64,000 bases of DNA from Bacteroidia bacterium. Its GTDB lineage: Bacteria; Bacteroidota; Bacteroidia; M30B66. The translations under genes and the position numbers were made by a program. The notes beneath the pieces were generated by a model that saw nothing but the letters and a program-made list of their open reading frames with translations, did not search any database and had not been told where the DNA came from. Positions 29,885 through 38,532 of the stretch are shown here, in pieces. Each line of letters opens with the position of its first letter. The stretch's first letter is position 1. The DNA lies in contig JAIBAI010000001.1 of the NCBI GenBank assembly GCA_019695235.1, positions 78,476 through 142,475 of the forward strand, given 5' to 3'.

Positions 29885-30787
29885 TTATTTAGATGACGAT
29901 TTCGAAGTAAATTCAGTTCGTATTGCAGTAGCAATCTCCTTAATTTCCTTAAATTGTTTTGAACTGAGAATTAATGTTGAGCCAGCACCAATTGTACGTT
30001 TTTCATTTGTATTTGTCGAAGATTTTGCTGGTTCAGCCTTGATGGCTTCAAAAGCATTTTTCAGTGGAGCCATGGCCGTAATAACCTCAGATACCCGCGA
30101 GTCATTTTTATGCCTTTCGAGAAAATGAAAGAGATTTTCGAGAGGGAACTTCTGGTCAGCAAGGTATTGGTACACTGCCCCTCCTTCTTTTTCACCAGCG
30201 GCTAATTCTGTGCTTATATAAATGCTTTCAATAAAGCCTCCGGCCAACATCAATGCCAGGGATGCCCCTTGTCCGTTTTTTTCAAGATTAGCTGAAGCAT
30301 CAAAAAACACATCGTTTGCATAGCTGTTTAAGGAATCGTTGTTTGCAAGGTTTTTTTCGATTCGTTTTAGCAAGTTTTCAGATATCACTGAGGCAATGCC
30401 CATTTCTTCTGCCAATTTCCGGAGGTTATTGAAAATTTTCAACACGTCAGCTTTCTGGTCGAAATTTGAACTATAAAACAAATCGCTGGAATAAATACCA
30501 AAATTGATAGCCTTCTCTTTTGAACCCGTATAAGAAGCAATATTCGCTACAGGATTGAGTAAACCTGGTTTTGATTTTAAGCCAAGTCGTTTGAGGTGTG
30601 CGTAGTATTCACCTGGCATAGGTATTTGAAAAAAAGCCTGAATTGAGTCAGCCAATTCTTTTGCAAGTGAATCATTCGCTTGAGCTGATTCCGCAGGTTT
30701 ATCTGCTCCTCCGCAGCCTGAACCGAAGGATAATGCAAAACTTAGAATCGCATACAGGATGAATGCAGGTTTAAATTTGAATGACAT
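29885..30787 (-). CDS. Hypothetical lipoprotein, first gene of the siaBC operon
   Basis: A 300-residue protein with a lipoprotein signal: a hydrophobic stretch, then FGSGC followed by GG, which puts the lipidated Cys at residue 25. The mature part is largely helical, with no recognised motif. It starts with AESAQANDSLAKELADSIQ and includes a run predicted to be helix-rich up to KSSTNTNEK. It probably faces the periplasm from the inner leaflet of the outer membrane or from the inner membrane. It leads a four-gene operon with a secreted protein and the SiaB/SiaC pair. A -7 box lies 16 bases upstream. Confidence 0.78.
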   Translation of the reverse strand: MSFKFKPAFILYAILSFALSFGSGCGGADKPAESAQANDSLAKELADSIQAFFQIPMPGEYYAHLKRLGLKSKPGLLNPVANIASYTGSKEKAINFGIYSSDLFYSSNFDQKADVLKIFNNLRKLAEEMGIASVISENLLKRIEKNLANNDSLNSYANDVFFDASANLEKNGQGASLALMLAGGFIESIYISTELAAGEKEGGAVYQYLADQKFPLENLFHFLERHKNDSRVSEVITAMAPLKNAFEAIKAEPAKSSTNTNEKRTIGAGSTLILSSKQFKEIKEIATAIRTEFTSKSSSK

Positions 30788-30803
30788 TTTGTTACATTTT
30801 TTA

Positions 30804-30811
30804 CAAACTTA
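30804..30811 (-). promoter_or_regulatory. Promoter of the lipoprotein-siaBC operon (TAAGTTTG)
   Basis: On the minus strand TAAGTTTG matches TAnnTTTG, with a TTG triplet about 21-22 bases upstream at the -33 position. It ends 16 bases before the ATG at 30787. It is one of the best-formed promoters in the window. Confidence 0.6.
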
Positions 30812-30982
30812 AATGAAATTTTAAGAAAAAACCAACTCTTTTGGTTGAAGATAAAAACAATTTATTAGCCATTTAAGTTCCATTGCGGAGGATTGGGTCT
30901 TGGTGAAAACTTTTGAAAAACCCATATTGCAAATTGCCTATTTACAAGGTGGCTTTCGATAATTTGCCCTGAATTTTAATTA

Positions 30983-33900
30983 ATGAAGGTGCTTAAAACA
31001 ATTGGTTTTTTCTTTCTATTTATGCTGGGGGTCACTGTGCTGAAAGCCCAGCAGGCTAAAACTTTTTCAGGCAATGGAGAAACATTTCTTAAAGAAATGA
31101 AGGCATATCTTGAGGCTGCCGATAAAAAACTTGCAAAAGAGCTGATAGATGAGTTCGAATCAATTTGGCTAAAGCAATTCTCAGCCAATGAGCAAGACCA
31201 GGTGCTCGGTATTGCAAATACCATGGCGAAGCGCCGGATGGCGGCAATTCCAAATTTCAGAGACTTTCTTCATTCACTCATAGGCTTTTCTGTATCTGAA
31301 CAATCTGAGCAGGTTTTTAACGAATGGATGCTAACGCTCGAAAAAGCGGTTGCCAAAGGCTCGCCTGCAAAGTTTAGCCAGTATCTGAATTTTTCTGAGA
31401 ATTTATTTCGTTACCGGGCTTTATATAAATCAGAAGTTATCACTTGGTCAATAGACCCCTGCGACTATCAGTTCAGATTCGACAGTATTCCTAAACTTAT
31501 CATTCCGGTAACCAATATAAGAGCCAGAACACGAACCGACAGTACGGTTATTCTTCAGACATCCGGTGTACTTTATCCTTATGAGGCAAAACTTTTGGGT
31601 AATAAAGGGGTAATCTTTTGGACAAGAGCCGGGTTATCAGAACAAGAAGCAAAGGCAGAATTAAGCACGTATCAGATTTCAGTAAAAACAACCCGATTTA
31701 GTGCAGACTCTTCTGTGTTCTATTTCCCACGGTACTTTAAGGAGCCATTAAAAGGTGTTGTTGCGGAGAAACTCACCGATAATCCGCAAGACCGTGATGC
31801 TACCTACCCCCGCTTTACCACATATAACAAAGAATTTTTGATTCCGGGCATATTTAAAGACGTTGATTATCAGGGCGGTATCACTATTCAAGGCGCTAAG
31901 CTCTTAGGCTCCGGGAGTCCGGACAATCCGGCTCATTTTACCTTTTTCAGAGAATCAAAACCTTTTGTAGAAGCATCTGCTCAGAATTTTCTCATAGAAG
32001 AAAACAGCATGCAGTCGTCAAATGCAAAGGTGGTTCTTCGGCTTGACACAGATTCGATTGTACATCCTGGATTGGTTTTCAGGTTCCTGAACGATAAAAG
32101 AGAGCTTTTTCTTTTACGCAATAACGAAGGAAGTGCCAAGACCCCTTATTTTAACTCCTACCATCAGTTAGATATGGACTTTGAAGTGCTTCTCTGGAAG
32201 GTTGACGAGCCTACCATTCGCTTCAAGGCTATAGCCGGAGCTGTGGAAAGTAAAGCCCTTTTTGAATCGTCAGATTATTTCAGACAGGAACGGTATACAG
32301 AACTACAGGGAATTGATGAGGAAAGTCCCTTACAGATGCTCCAACGCTTATTTGATAAGACCAAAAGAGAAACCTTCAGTGCCAGTGAAGTAGCTTCATT
32401 TTATAAGATTGACATTAGTCAAACCAGACAAATCATGCGTAAATTGTCGTACCGTGGTTTTATTCTGTTTGATGAAGAAACAGAAACAATCACGCTGAAG
32501 CCAAGGGTACGAAAATATCAGTTAGCCTTGCAGGGGCGGGCAGACTATGATGTAATTCAACTTTATTCTCATGTGGGGGGCAATGACAATAATGCTGAAC
32601 TCAGTTTGCTCAACTGGGATTTAAGGATGTATGGGGTAAGTCGGATTTTTTTAAGTGACTCCCAAAACGTGGTGATATATCCAAGAAATCAGGAACTTAT
32701 TGTAAAAAAGAACCGGGATTTTGATTTCGCAGGTCGTATTCTTGCCGGACGCTTTGAGTTCTTCGGTAAGAAGTTTGACTTTAACTATGACCGGTTTAAA
32801 TTGAACCTTGATAACGTAGATTCACTCAGGTTAAGGGTTGAAGGGAACGAATTGAATGAATTTGGTAAAAAAGAACTCATCAAGGTAAAAACTGTGATTG
32901 AGAACGTTATTGGCGACATCCTGATTGACCACCCCAACAATAAAAGCGGAAGAAAGCCATTAGCCCAATACCCTATTTTTAACTCAGTAAAGAATTCGTA
33001 TGCCTATTATCAGCGCTCCTCAATTTTAAATAGTGTGTACAAGCGTGATAATTTTTATTTCCAGCTTGACCCTTACGTGGTTGATAGTCTCGACAACTTT
33101 ACCAATGAAGGGCTTGTTTTTAAAGGGCTATTTGTTTCTGCAGGTATCTTACCTGAATTAAGGGAAGAATTAAAATTACAGGATGATTATTCTTTGGGCT
33201 TTCGCAAGAATACCGGCGAAGCGGGGATGCCTGTATATGGCGGGAAAGGTACATTTATTAAAAATTTACAGTTAAGCCATAGAGGTCTTCGGGGTGATGG
33301 AGATATTGATTACATCACAACCAAAGCAAAGTCGGATGACTTTGTCTTTTATCCTGATTCAGTAAATGCATTTTGCAGAAGTTTAACAGTAAAGGCTGCA
33401 CAGCAGGGCAATGTGGAGTTTCCGGATGTGGAAGCAGCGGATGTACGTTTACATTGGGAGCCATATCAGCCCAATAAGTTTGAGGTTGCCCAAACCAAAG
33501 GGGCAATCATGATGTATGCCGGCGAGTCAAAACTTAAAGGGAAGATTGCCATCGGTGAAGGCGGGATGACAGGTAGCGGAACCCTGGAATTTGCAAGTGC
33601 TGAGGTAGCTTCTAAAAAATTCAGGTTTAAGAAAGAAGACTTCAAATCAGATACAGCTTCATTTGCCTTTACCGCTCGTGATGAGTTGAAAGAAGATGGT
33701 ACCAAGGAAGTTGCCATTAAAACAGACAATGTGAAGGCCGATGTAAGTTTCAAGAACAGGCAGGGGCAGTTTAAGTCGAACTCATCAGATTCATATATCG
33801 AGTTTCCGGTGAACAAATACATTGCTTACATGGATGAATTGAGGTGGTATATGGACAAGGATGAAGTAGACATGAATTCGTCAATGAATGAAATTGACCT

Positions 33901-35422
33901 GATAGGTTCGCGCTTTGTATCTGTCAAGTCAGACCAGGATTCATTGACGTTTGTTGCACCAAGGGCGAAGTATGCGTTGGCCGACCGGACTATACGTACA
34001 GATGGGGTTAAATTGATACGTGTTGCCGATGCGACCATTTATCCGGATAAAGAAAAGATAAATGTTGAACGAAATGCTGTAATCACCACGCTTACAAACA
34101 GTAGAATCAATGCCAACAATGACTTGAAATACCATGATATTTATAATGCAAGCATTGATATTTTCAGCCGGAAGAAATACAAAGCAAGCGGTGATTATGA
34201 TTATGAAGATGATTTAGGCAAGGTGCAGAAAATAAGTTTTGCCACTGTTCAGCAGGACACAGCAGGCAACACAATTGCCTCGGGTGAAATTGCTGAAACA
34301 CAGAATTTTAAATTAAGTCAGGAATTTGAGTTCAAAGGCCAGGCCAGACTTTTTGCGCCTCGTAAGACCCTTACCTTCGATGGGGGCGTTCGTATAGTGC
34401 ACCCATGTAAAGGTCTTGAACGGTCATGGTTAAAGTTTAAAACAGAAATTGATCCGGCCAATATTTCAATACCGGTTGATTCGTTCCCTAAAACACCTGA
34501 CAATGAAAAACTGCTTGCAGGCCTGGTGTTGGTTAAAGACTCGACGCATGTGTATCCTTCTTTCCTTACACGAAAGCGCAAAGCCGGAGACCAGGAAATC
34601 ATCAGTTCAAGAGGTTTGTTAAAGTTCAATAAAGAAAGCCAGGAGTTCAGGATTACTACAAAGGCTAAGTTTGACAATCCATCACTGCCAGACGATTATG
34701 TAGCTATGAAACAGGAGAACTGTGATCTAAGTGCTGAAGGTAGTTTAAACCTAGGAATGGAACTTGGGCAGGTGAAATTGCAGGCAGCTGGTAAGGCCAG
34801 TCATAGTATTGTAAGTGATAAGACGGAGTTCACTATGGCGCTGGCAGTTAATTTCTTTCTGGCACCCGAATTAATCAAACATATTGAAGAGACCATTGCT
34901 GGTACACAGGGGCTGCAACCGGCTGATGTAACAAGTACTGACTATAAAAAGGCTATGACAAATCTCATAGGCACGGAAGCATCAGACCGGGTGTTTAAAG
35001 ATTTGGCATCTACAGGTACTATCAAACGCTTTCCGGATGAGCTTGACAAAACAATGGTTTTTGTAAACCTGAATATGAAATGGAATACAGCAACGAAATC
35101 ATACATTTCTGATGGATGGCTGTCGTTATCAAATATTGGCAAAACCCCTGTAAACAAGACCATCAAAGGTAAAATTGAGTTGGTGAAAAAGCGAGGTGGT
35201 GATATCTTAAATCTTTATATTGAATTAGAGTCACAGAAATGGTACTTCTTCAATTTTAACCGTAATATCATGTATGTGTTAGGCGGCGACGAGAATTTCA
35301 ACAAAATGATTCGTGAGATGGATCAGAAGCAACGTGAACAAAAGGTGGAAGGCAACAATCAGCCACCCTACCAGTTTATGATTGGCGTTGAAAAACGTAA
35401 GCGTGATTTTGTTGACAACTAA
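30983..35422 (+). CDS. Very large exported protein of unknown function (1479 aa)
   Basis: Signal peptide MKVLKTIGFFFLFMLGVTVLKAQ, then a helical region to about residue 150. Near residues 450-515 comes a winged-helix-like stretch (SASEVASFYKIDISQTRQIM...). A very long beta-rich region follows, containing repeated statements of the type 'AxYxLxDxTIRTDGVKLIRVADATIYPD' (about 990-1030), which look like the stacked strands of LptA/OstA-type lipid-handling jelly rolls. The end is charged and lacks a T9SS sorting domain. I do not recognise the family. It is monocistronic, divergent from the siaBC operon, and its stop overlaps that of the convergent peptidase gene by four bases. Periplasmic or outer-membrane location is inferred. 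Confidence 0.85.
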   Translation: MKVLKTIGFFFLFMLGVTVLKAQQAKTFSGNGETFLKEMKAYLEAADKKLAKELIDEFESIWLKQFSANEQDQVLGIANTMAKRRMAAIPNFRDFLHSLIGFSVSEQSEQVFNEWMLTLEKAVAKGSPAKFSQYLNFSENLFRYRALYKSEVITWSIDPCDYQFRFDSIPKLIIPVTNIRARTRTDSTVILQTSGVLYPYEAKLLGNKGVIFWTRAGLSEQEAKAELSTYQISVKTTRFSADSSVFYFPRYFKEPLKGVVAEKLTDNPQDRDATYPRFTTYNKEFLIPGIFKDVDYQGGITIQGAKLLGSGSPDNPAHFTFFRESKPFVEASAQNFLIEENSMQSSNAKVVLRLDTDSIVHPGLVFRFLNDKRELFLLRNNEGSAKTPYFNSYHQLDMDFEVLLWKVDEPTIRFKAIAGAVESKALFESSDYFRQERYTELQGIDEESPLQMLQRLFDKTKRETFSASEVASFYKIDISQTRQIMRKLSYRGFILFDEETETITLKPRVRKYQLALQGRADYDVIQLYSHVGGNDNNAELSLLNWDLRMYGVSRIFLSDSQNVVIYPRNQELIVKKNRDFDFAGRILAGRFEFFGKKFDFNYDRFKLNLDNVDSLRLRVEGNELNEFGKKELIKVKTVIENVIGDILIDHPNNKSGRKPLAQYPIFNSVKNSYAYYQRSSILNSVYKRDNFYFQLDPYVVDSLDNFTNEGLVFKGLFVSAGILPELREELKLQDDYSLGFRKNTGEAGMPVYGGKGTFIKNLQLSHRGLRGDGDIDYITTKAKSDDFVFYPDSVNAFCRSLTVKAAQQGNVEFPDVEAADVRLHWEPYQPNKFEVAQTKGAIMMYAGESKLKGKIAIGEGGMTGSGTLEFASAEVASKKFRFKKEDFKSDTASFAFTARDELKEDGTKEVAIKTDNVKADVSFKNRQGQFKSNSSDSYIEFPVNKYIAYMDELRWYMDKDEVDMNSSMNEIDLIGSRFVSVKSDQDSLTFVAPRAKYALADRTIRTDGVKLIRVADATIYPDKEKINVERNAVITTLTNSRINANNDLKYHDIYNASIDIFSRKKYKASGDYDYEDDLGKVQKISFATVQQDTAGNTIASGEIAETQNFKLSQEFEFKGQARLFAPRKTLTFDGGVRIVHPCKGLERSWLKFKTEIDPANISIPVDSFPKTPDNEKLLAGLVLVKDSTHVYPSFLTRKRKAGDQEIISSRGLLKFNKESQEFRITTKAKFDNPSLPDDYVAMKQENCDLSAEGSLNLGMELGQVKLQAAGKASHSIVSDKTEFTMALAVNFFLAPELIKHIEETIAGTQGLQPADVTSTDYKKAMTNLIGTEASDRVFKDLASTGTIKRFPDELDKTMVFVNLNMKWNTATKSYISDGWLSLSNIGKTPVNKTIKGKIELVKKRGGDILNLYIELESQKWYFFNFNRNIMYVLGGDENFNKMIREMDQKQREQKVEGNNQPPYQFMIGVEKRKRDFVDN

Positions 35423-37536
35423 TCCAAGAGGTGTTCATCAAAATAACGGGTGATGGTGCGCATAAGATGTAAGCGGTCTTTTCCCTGTACATTATGGCCA
35501 TGACCCGGATATATCATATAATCGAGCAATACCCCCGCATCTACGCATTTCTTCACAAACTCCTGACTGTGCTGCCAAACAACTACATCGTCGGAGGTGC
35601 AATGAATCAGCATCAGTCGGTCTTTCAATGCGGAAGCCTTGTTTAACAAGCTCGTTTGCCGGTAGCCTTCCGGGTTTTCCTGCGGTGTATCCATGTAGCG
35701 CTCTGTGTACATAATTTCGTACATCTTCCAGTCAATCACAGGTCCCCCGCCTACTCCAGCCTTGAATTGAGAAGGATAATTGCACATAAGGCTGGTAGTC
35801 ATAAACCCACCAAAACTCCAGCCATGCACCCCTATTTTGGTAGAATCAACAAAGGGCAATGCTTTCAGATAGCGAAGGCCAAGCATCTGGTCTTCCATCT
35901 CTGTTTGCCCTAATTTTCTATGAATAACCTGCTCAAATGCCTGTCCACGATCGCCCGAACCCCGGTTATCAAGTGTAAATACCACATAACCCCTTGATGC
36001 CATCCAGCTGAGCCACAGGTTAGCCCCGCCCATCCATCGGTTGCTCACCATCTGGGCATGCGGACCGCCATAAACGTATAGCAATACCGGGTAACGCCTC
36101 CCCTGCTCCATTCCGGAAGGCTTAAATATCCGGCCATTGAGCACTGTACCGTCAGAAGCTTTTATTGTGAGCAGTTCTGGCCTTACCAAATCTACCTGCT
36201 TTAATGGATCGTTTGCCTCGAACAAAACTCGAAGCTCCTTTCCGGAACTTTGATGCAGGCTCACCTTTCGGGGAACAGAGAGGCTGGTGTATTGGTCAAT
36301 AAAGAATTTTTTTGAATAGCTCAACAGCGTGTTATGTACTCCCGGGGCTGATGAAATTATTTTCATCTTTCCGGAGCGGTCGGTTTGCAATAATTTCCTG
36401 TCTAAACCATTGTTATCAGCGATTTCGGCAAAGAATTGCTTTCCATCCGGTGTGCAGCCTAAGTAAGATGTTACTGTGAAATTTCCCGTGCTAAGCTGCT
36501 GAATCAGCTTTCCATCAAGACCATACAGATACAATTGGTTGGTACCACTGCGCTCACTCTGCCAAATAAACTGCTCAGTATTGCCAGGTAGAAAAGCAGC
36601 AGGATGTAGTGGTTCAACCCACTCAGCATCTGTTTCGGTGAACAAAGTTTTAACGAAACTTCCATCAGCAACCCGGTACTGGTTTAGTTTCATTTCGTTT
36701 TGCGCCCGGTTCACAACGGCAATCAGGATATATTTCTCATCAGGGGTCCAGGCGATATTTGTCAGATACTGCTCAAGTGGTTCGCCTGTTTGAAGGTAAA
36801 TTGTTTGACGGCTTTGAAGGTTAAAAACACCCAATTGAACATGGTGGCTTGCCTGGCCGGCCATAGGATATTTAATCATTTCTGCCTTTGCCGGAAAACT
36901 ACCAAGATTGACCAAAGGATAGTCGGTTACCATCGTTTGGTCCATTCGGTAAAACGCCAAAAGATTACCAGCGGGCGACCAGAAAGTACCTTTTGTAATG
37001 CCAAATTCTTCACGGTGTACAGACCTTCCGGAAACGATTTCTTCATTCTTATCATTGGTAATCTGAATATCTTCGCCTTTAATATTGACGAATAAATTAT
37101 TTTTCCGGGTGTAGGCTACAGAAAAATTCCGGGTTTCAAAATCGGTACGTTCCCAGTCTTTATTGATGGTACAGGCTTTTCGAACCTGCCTTGTTGCAAT
37201 GTTATAAATTGAAATATTCTCTTCGCCTTCAAAGTAAAACTCAGCACTATTCAACCAGGTAATTGCAGGAATTTTTTTCAGAGAACTACCGAGCTGACTG
37301 GCTTTGAGCAAGGTGTCTGGCTTTTTGCCTGAAACAGCATACCGAAGCAGGTATTCACTGCTTTCCTGGTCAGGCATAGCGTAGGAATCAGATTCACCTA
37401 ACCATTGAACCCCTTTTAATTGCTTTGGTTGAAGGCTGGGGGTAGTAAAAAGCTCTTCAATGCTTAATTTTTTTTGAGAAAATGCCGGAAGGAAACTGGC
37501 AAGAAGAAAGAGTGCTGTTAATGACAGGTAGCGCAT
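35419..37536 (-). CDS. S9B dipeptidyl-peptidase IV-like serine peptidase
   Basis: A 705-residue exported prolyl peptidase. A signal peptide (MRYLSLTALFLLASFLPAFSQ) precedes an N-terminal DPP-IV beta-propeller (about 30-460). The alpha/beta-hydrolase domain has nucleophile Ser574 in GWSFGG, Asp649 in SDDVV and His681 in GHGHNV. The family removes X-Pro/X-Ala dipeptides, and in Bacteroidota it usually works in the periplasm on imported peptides. The motif YVYGGPHAQ in the hydrolase domain is also typical. It stands alone with its own -7 box, and its 3' end overlaps that of the convergent 1479-residue protein gene. Confidence 0.93.
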   Translation of the reverse strand: MRYLSLTALFLLASFLPAFSQKKLSIEELFTTPSLQPKQLKGVQWLGESDSYAMPDQESSEYLLRYAVSGKKPDTLLKASQLGSSLKKIPAITWLNSAEFYFEGEENISIYNIATRQVRKACTINKDWERTDFETRNFSVAYTRKNNLFVNIKGEDIQITNDKNEEIVSGRSVHREEFGITKGTFWSPAGNLLAFYRMDQTMVTDYPLVNLGSFPAKAEMIKYPMAGQASHHVQLGVFNLQSRQTIYLQTGEPLEQYLTNIAWTPDEKYILIAVVNRAQNEMKLNQYRVADGSFVKTLFTETDAEWVEPLHPAAFLPGNTEQFIWQSERSGTNQLYLYGLDGKLIQQLSTGNFTVTSYLGCTPDGKQFFAEIADNNGLDRKLLQTDRSGKMKIISSAPGVHNTLLSYSKKFFIDQYTSLSVPRKVSLHQSSGKELRVLFEANDPLKQVDLVRPELLTIKASDGTVLNGRIFKPSGMEQGRRYPVLLYVYGGPHAQMVSNRWMGGANLWLSWMASRGYVVFTLDNRGSGDRGQAFEQVIHRKLGQTEMEDQMLGLRYLKALPFVDSTKIGVHGWSFGGFMTTSLMCNYPSQFKAGVGGGPVIDWKMYEIMYTERYMDTPQENPEGYRQTSLLNKASALKDRLMLIHCTSDDVVVWQHSQEFVKKCVDAGVLLDYMIYPGHGHNVQGKDRLHLMRTITRYFDEHLLD

Positions 37537-37555
37537 ACAGGTTTGTTATGACTGA

Positions 37556-37563
37556 CAAACGTA
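37556..37563 (-). promoter_or_regulatory. -7 promoter box TACGTTTG upstream of the S9 peptidase gene
   Basis: On the minus strand TACGTTTG matches TAnnTTTG and ends 19 bases before the ATG at 37536. Confidence 0.5.
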
Positions 37564-37595
37564 GCGAATGGATTAATCTCTTACAAGTCTGGCGC

Positions 37596-38123
37596 TTATG
37601 CCTTGCGTTTCTTAGCTTTTTTCAATTGTTTGAATGCCTTGCGGGCAGTAGCATTCAAAGCAGGGCCGTGTTCAGGCAGAATACTTTCGGCCATTGCCCA
37701 AACTTCGTTACCTAAATCCGGATATTTGGCTGCCAATTGCATACAAATAAGCAAAGCATTTGCTTTCACGGCAACCGGAAAGCGCCTGTCAATGAATATT
37801 CGGGAAGCTTCATTAAACATTGTTGCCTGATTGGACTCAGAAACAGGAATTACGGTGAAAATGCGCAACAAATTTCTGGTAATACCGGTGTGAAAGCCCT
37901 GATCTAGATTTTTTAGCAAAGAAGCTTCTATTGGCAGCAGCAATTCAGGCGCAAATTCACATGCGAAGCTCAAAACCCAAGATGCACGCAATGCCCCTGG
38001 ATGATTTGAACAAGCTAATTTGGCAAGTTCATTAAAAAGCTTTTGGTCATTTGAAGCAGTCATGGCTAATTTTACGGCAAATGCCTTGCTTTTACCTTCT
38101 GCCAGTACCTGTTTCAATTCCAT
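37596..38123 (-). CDS. Hypothetical HEAT-like helical repeat protein
   Basis: A 175-residue all-helical protein without signal peptide, probably cytoplasmic. Segments such as ALRASWVLSFACEFAPELLLP and AVKANALLICMQLAAKYPDL have the amphipathic helix-pair look of HEAT/armadillo repeats (about 35-45 residues apart). The C-terminus is strongly basic (KAFKQLKKAKKRKA). I recognise no catalytic motif. Its first base overlaps the last base of the MerR gene stop, so the two form an operon. Confidence 0.7.
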   Translation of the reverse strand: MELKQVLAEGKSKAFAVKLAMTASNDQKLFNELAKLACSNHPGALRASWVLSFACEFAPELLLPIEASLLKNLDQGFHTGITRNLLRIFTVIPVSESNQATMFNEASRIFIDRRFPVAVKANALLICMQLAAKYPDLGNEVWAMAESILPEHGPALNATARKAFKQLKKAKKRKA

Positions 38124-38464
38124 TAAAGTTGCTCTTTTAGCTCCGCCAGGAAGTCTCTAATCTTACGCAGGCGCAATGTTAAATCATGCGTTTCAGAGAG
38201 CGATTTCTCTTTGTTTTCCATTTTTTGCCGTGCTCCCTGGAGCGTGAAACCTTTTTCTTTGACCAAATGGTATATCAGGTGAAAGTTTTTTACATCCTCA
38301 CGGGTGAACAAGCGGTTGCCTTTTTTGTTCTTTTGTGGGCGTATGATATCAAACTCCTTTTCCCAAAAACGTATCAATGAAGTATTTACATCAAACATTG
38401 CTGCTACTTCACCAATTGTAAAAAATAGTTTTTCCGGATGGAGTTCCGGGTCTTTTATGCTCAT
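38123..38464 (-). CDS. MerR-family transcriptional regulator
   Basis: A 113-residue DNA-binding protein. The N-terminal winged helix reads FFTIGEVAAMFDVNTSLIRFWEKEF, then the wing RPQKNKKGNRLFTREDV. A coiled-coil helix (NKEKSLSETHDLTLRLRKIRDFLAELKEQL) would dimerise. No effector domain or Cys cluster is present, so the signal is unknown. I chose the ATG at 38464 because it immediately precedes the conserved domain, although an ATG 48 bases upstream (38512) is possible. It is divergent from mqnC, so it may regulate that gene or its own operon. Confidence 0.88.
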   Translation of the reverse strand: MSIKDPELHPEKLFFTIGEVAAMFDVNTSLIRFWEKEFDIIRPQKNKKGNRLFTREDVKNFHLIYHLVKEKGFTLQGARQKMENKEKSLSETHDLTLRLRKIRDFLAELKEQL

Positions 38465-38501
38465 ACGCTGTAAAGATATAAAGTGCAGCACGGTTTCGGA
38501 A

Positions 38502-38509
38502 TATCTTTG
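38502..38509 (+). promoter_or_regulatory. -7 promoter box TATCTTTG of mqnC
   Basis: An exact TAnnTTTG match that ends 23 bases before the mqnC ATG at 38533. It lies in the short divergent gap with the MerR gene. Confidence 0.5.
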
Positions 38510-38532
38510 CAAAATTCATTGTAAATGAAAAT

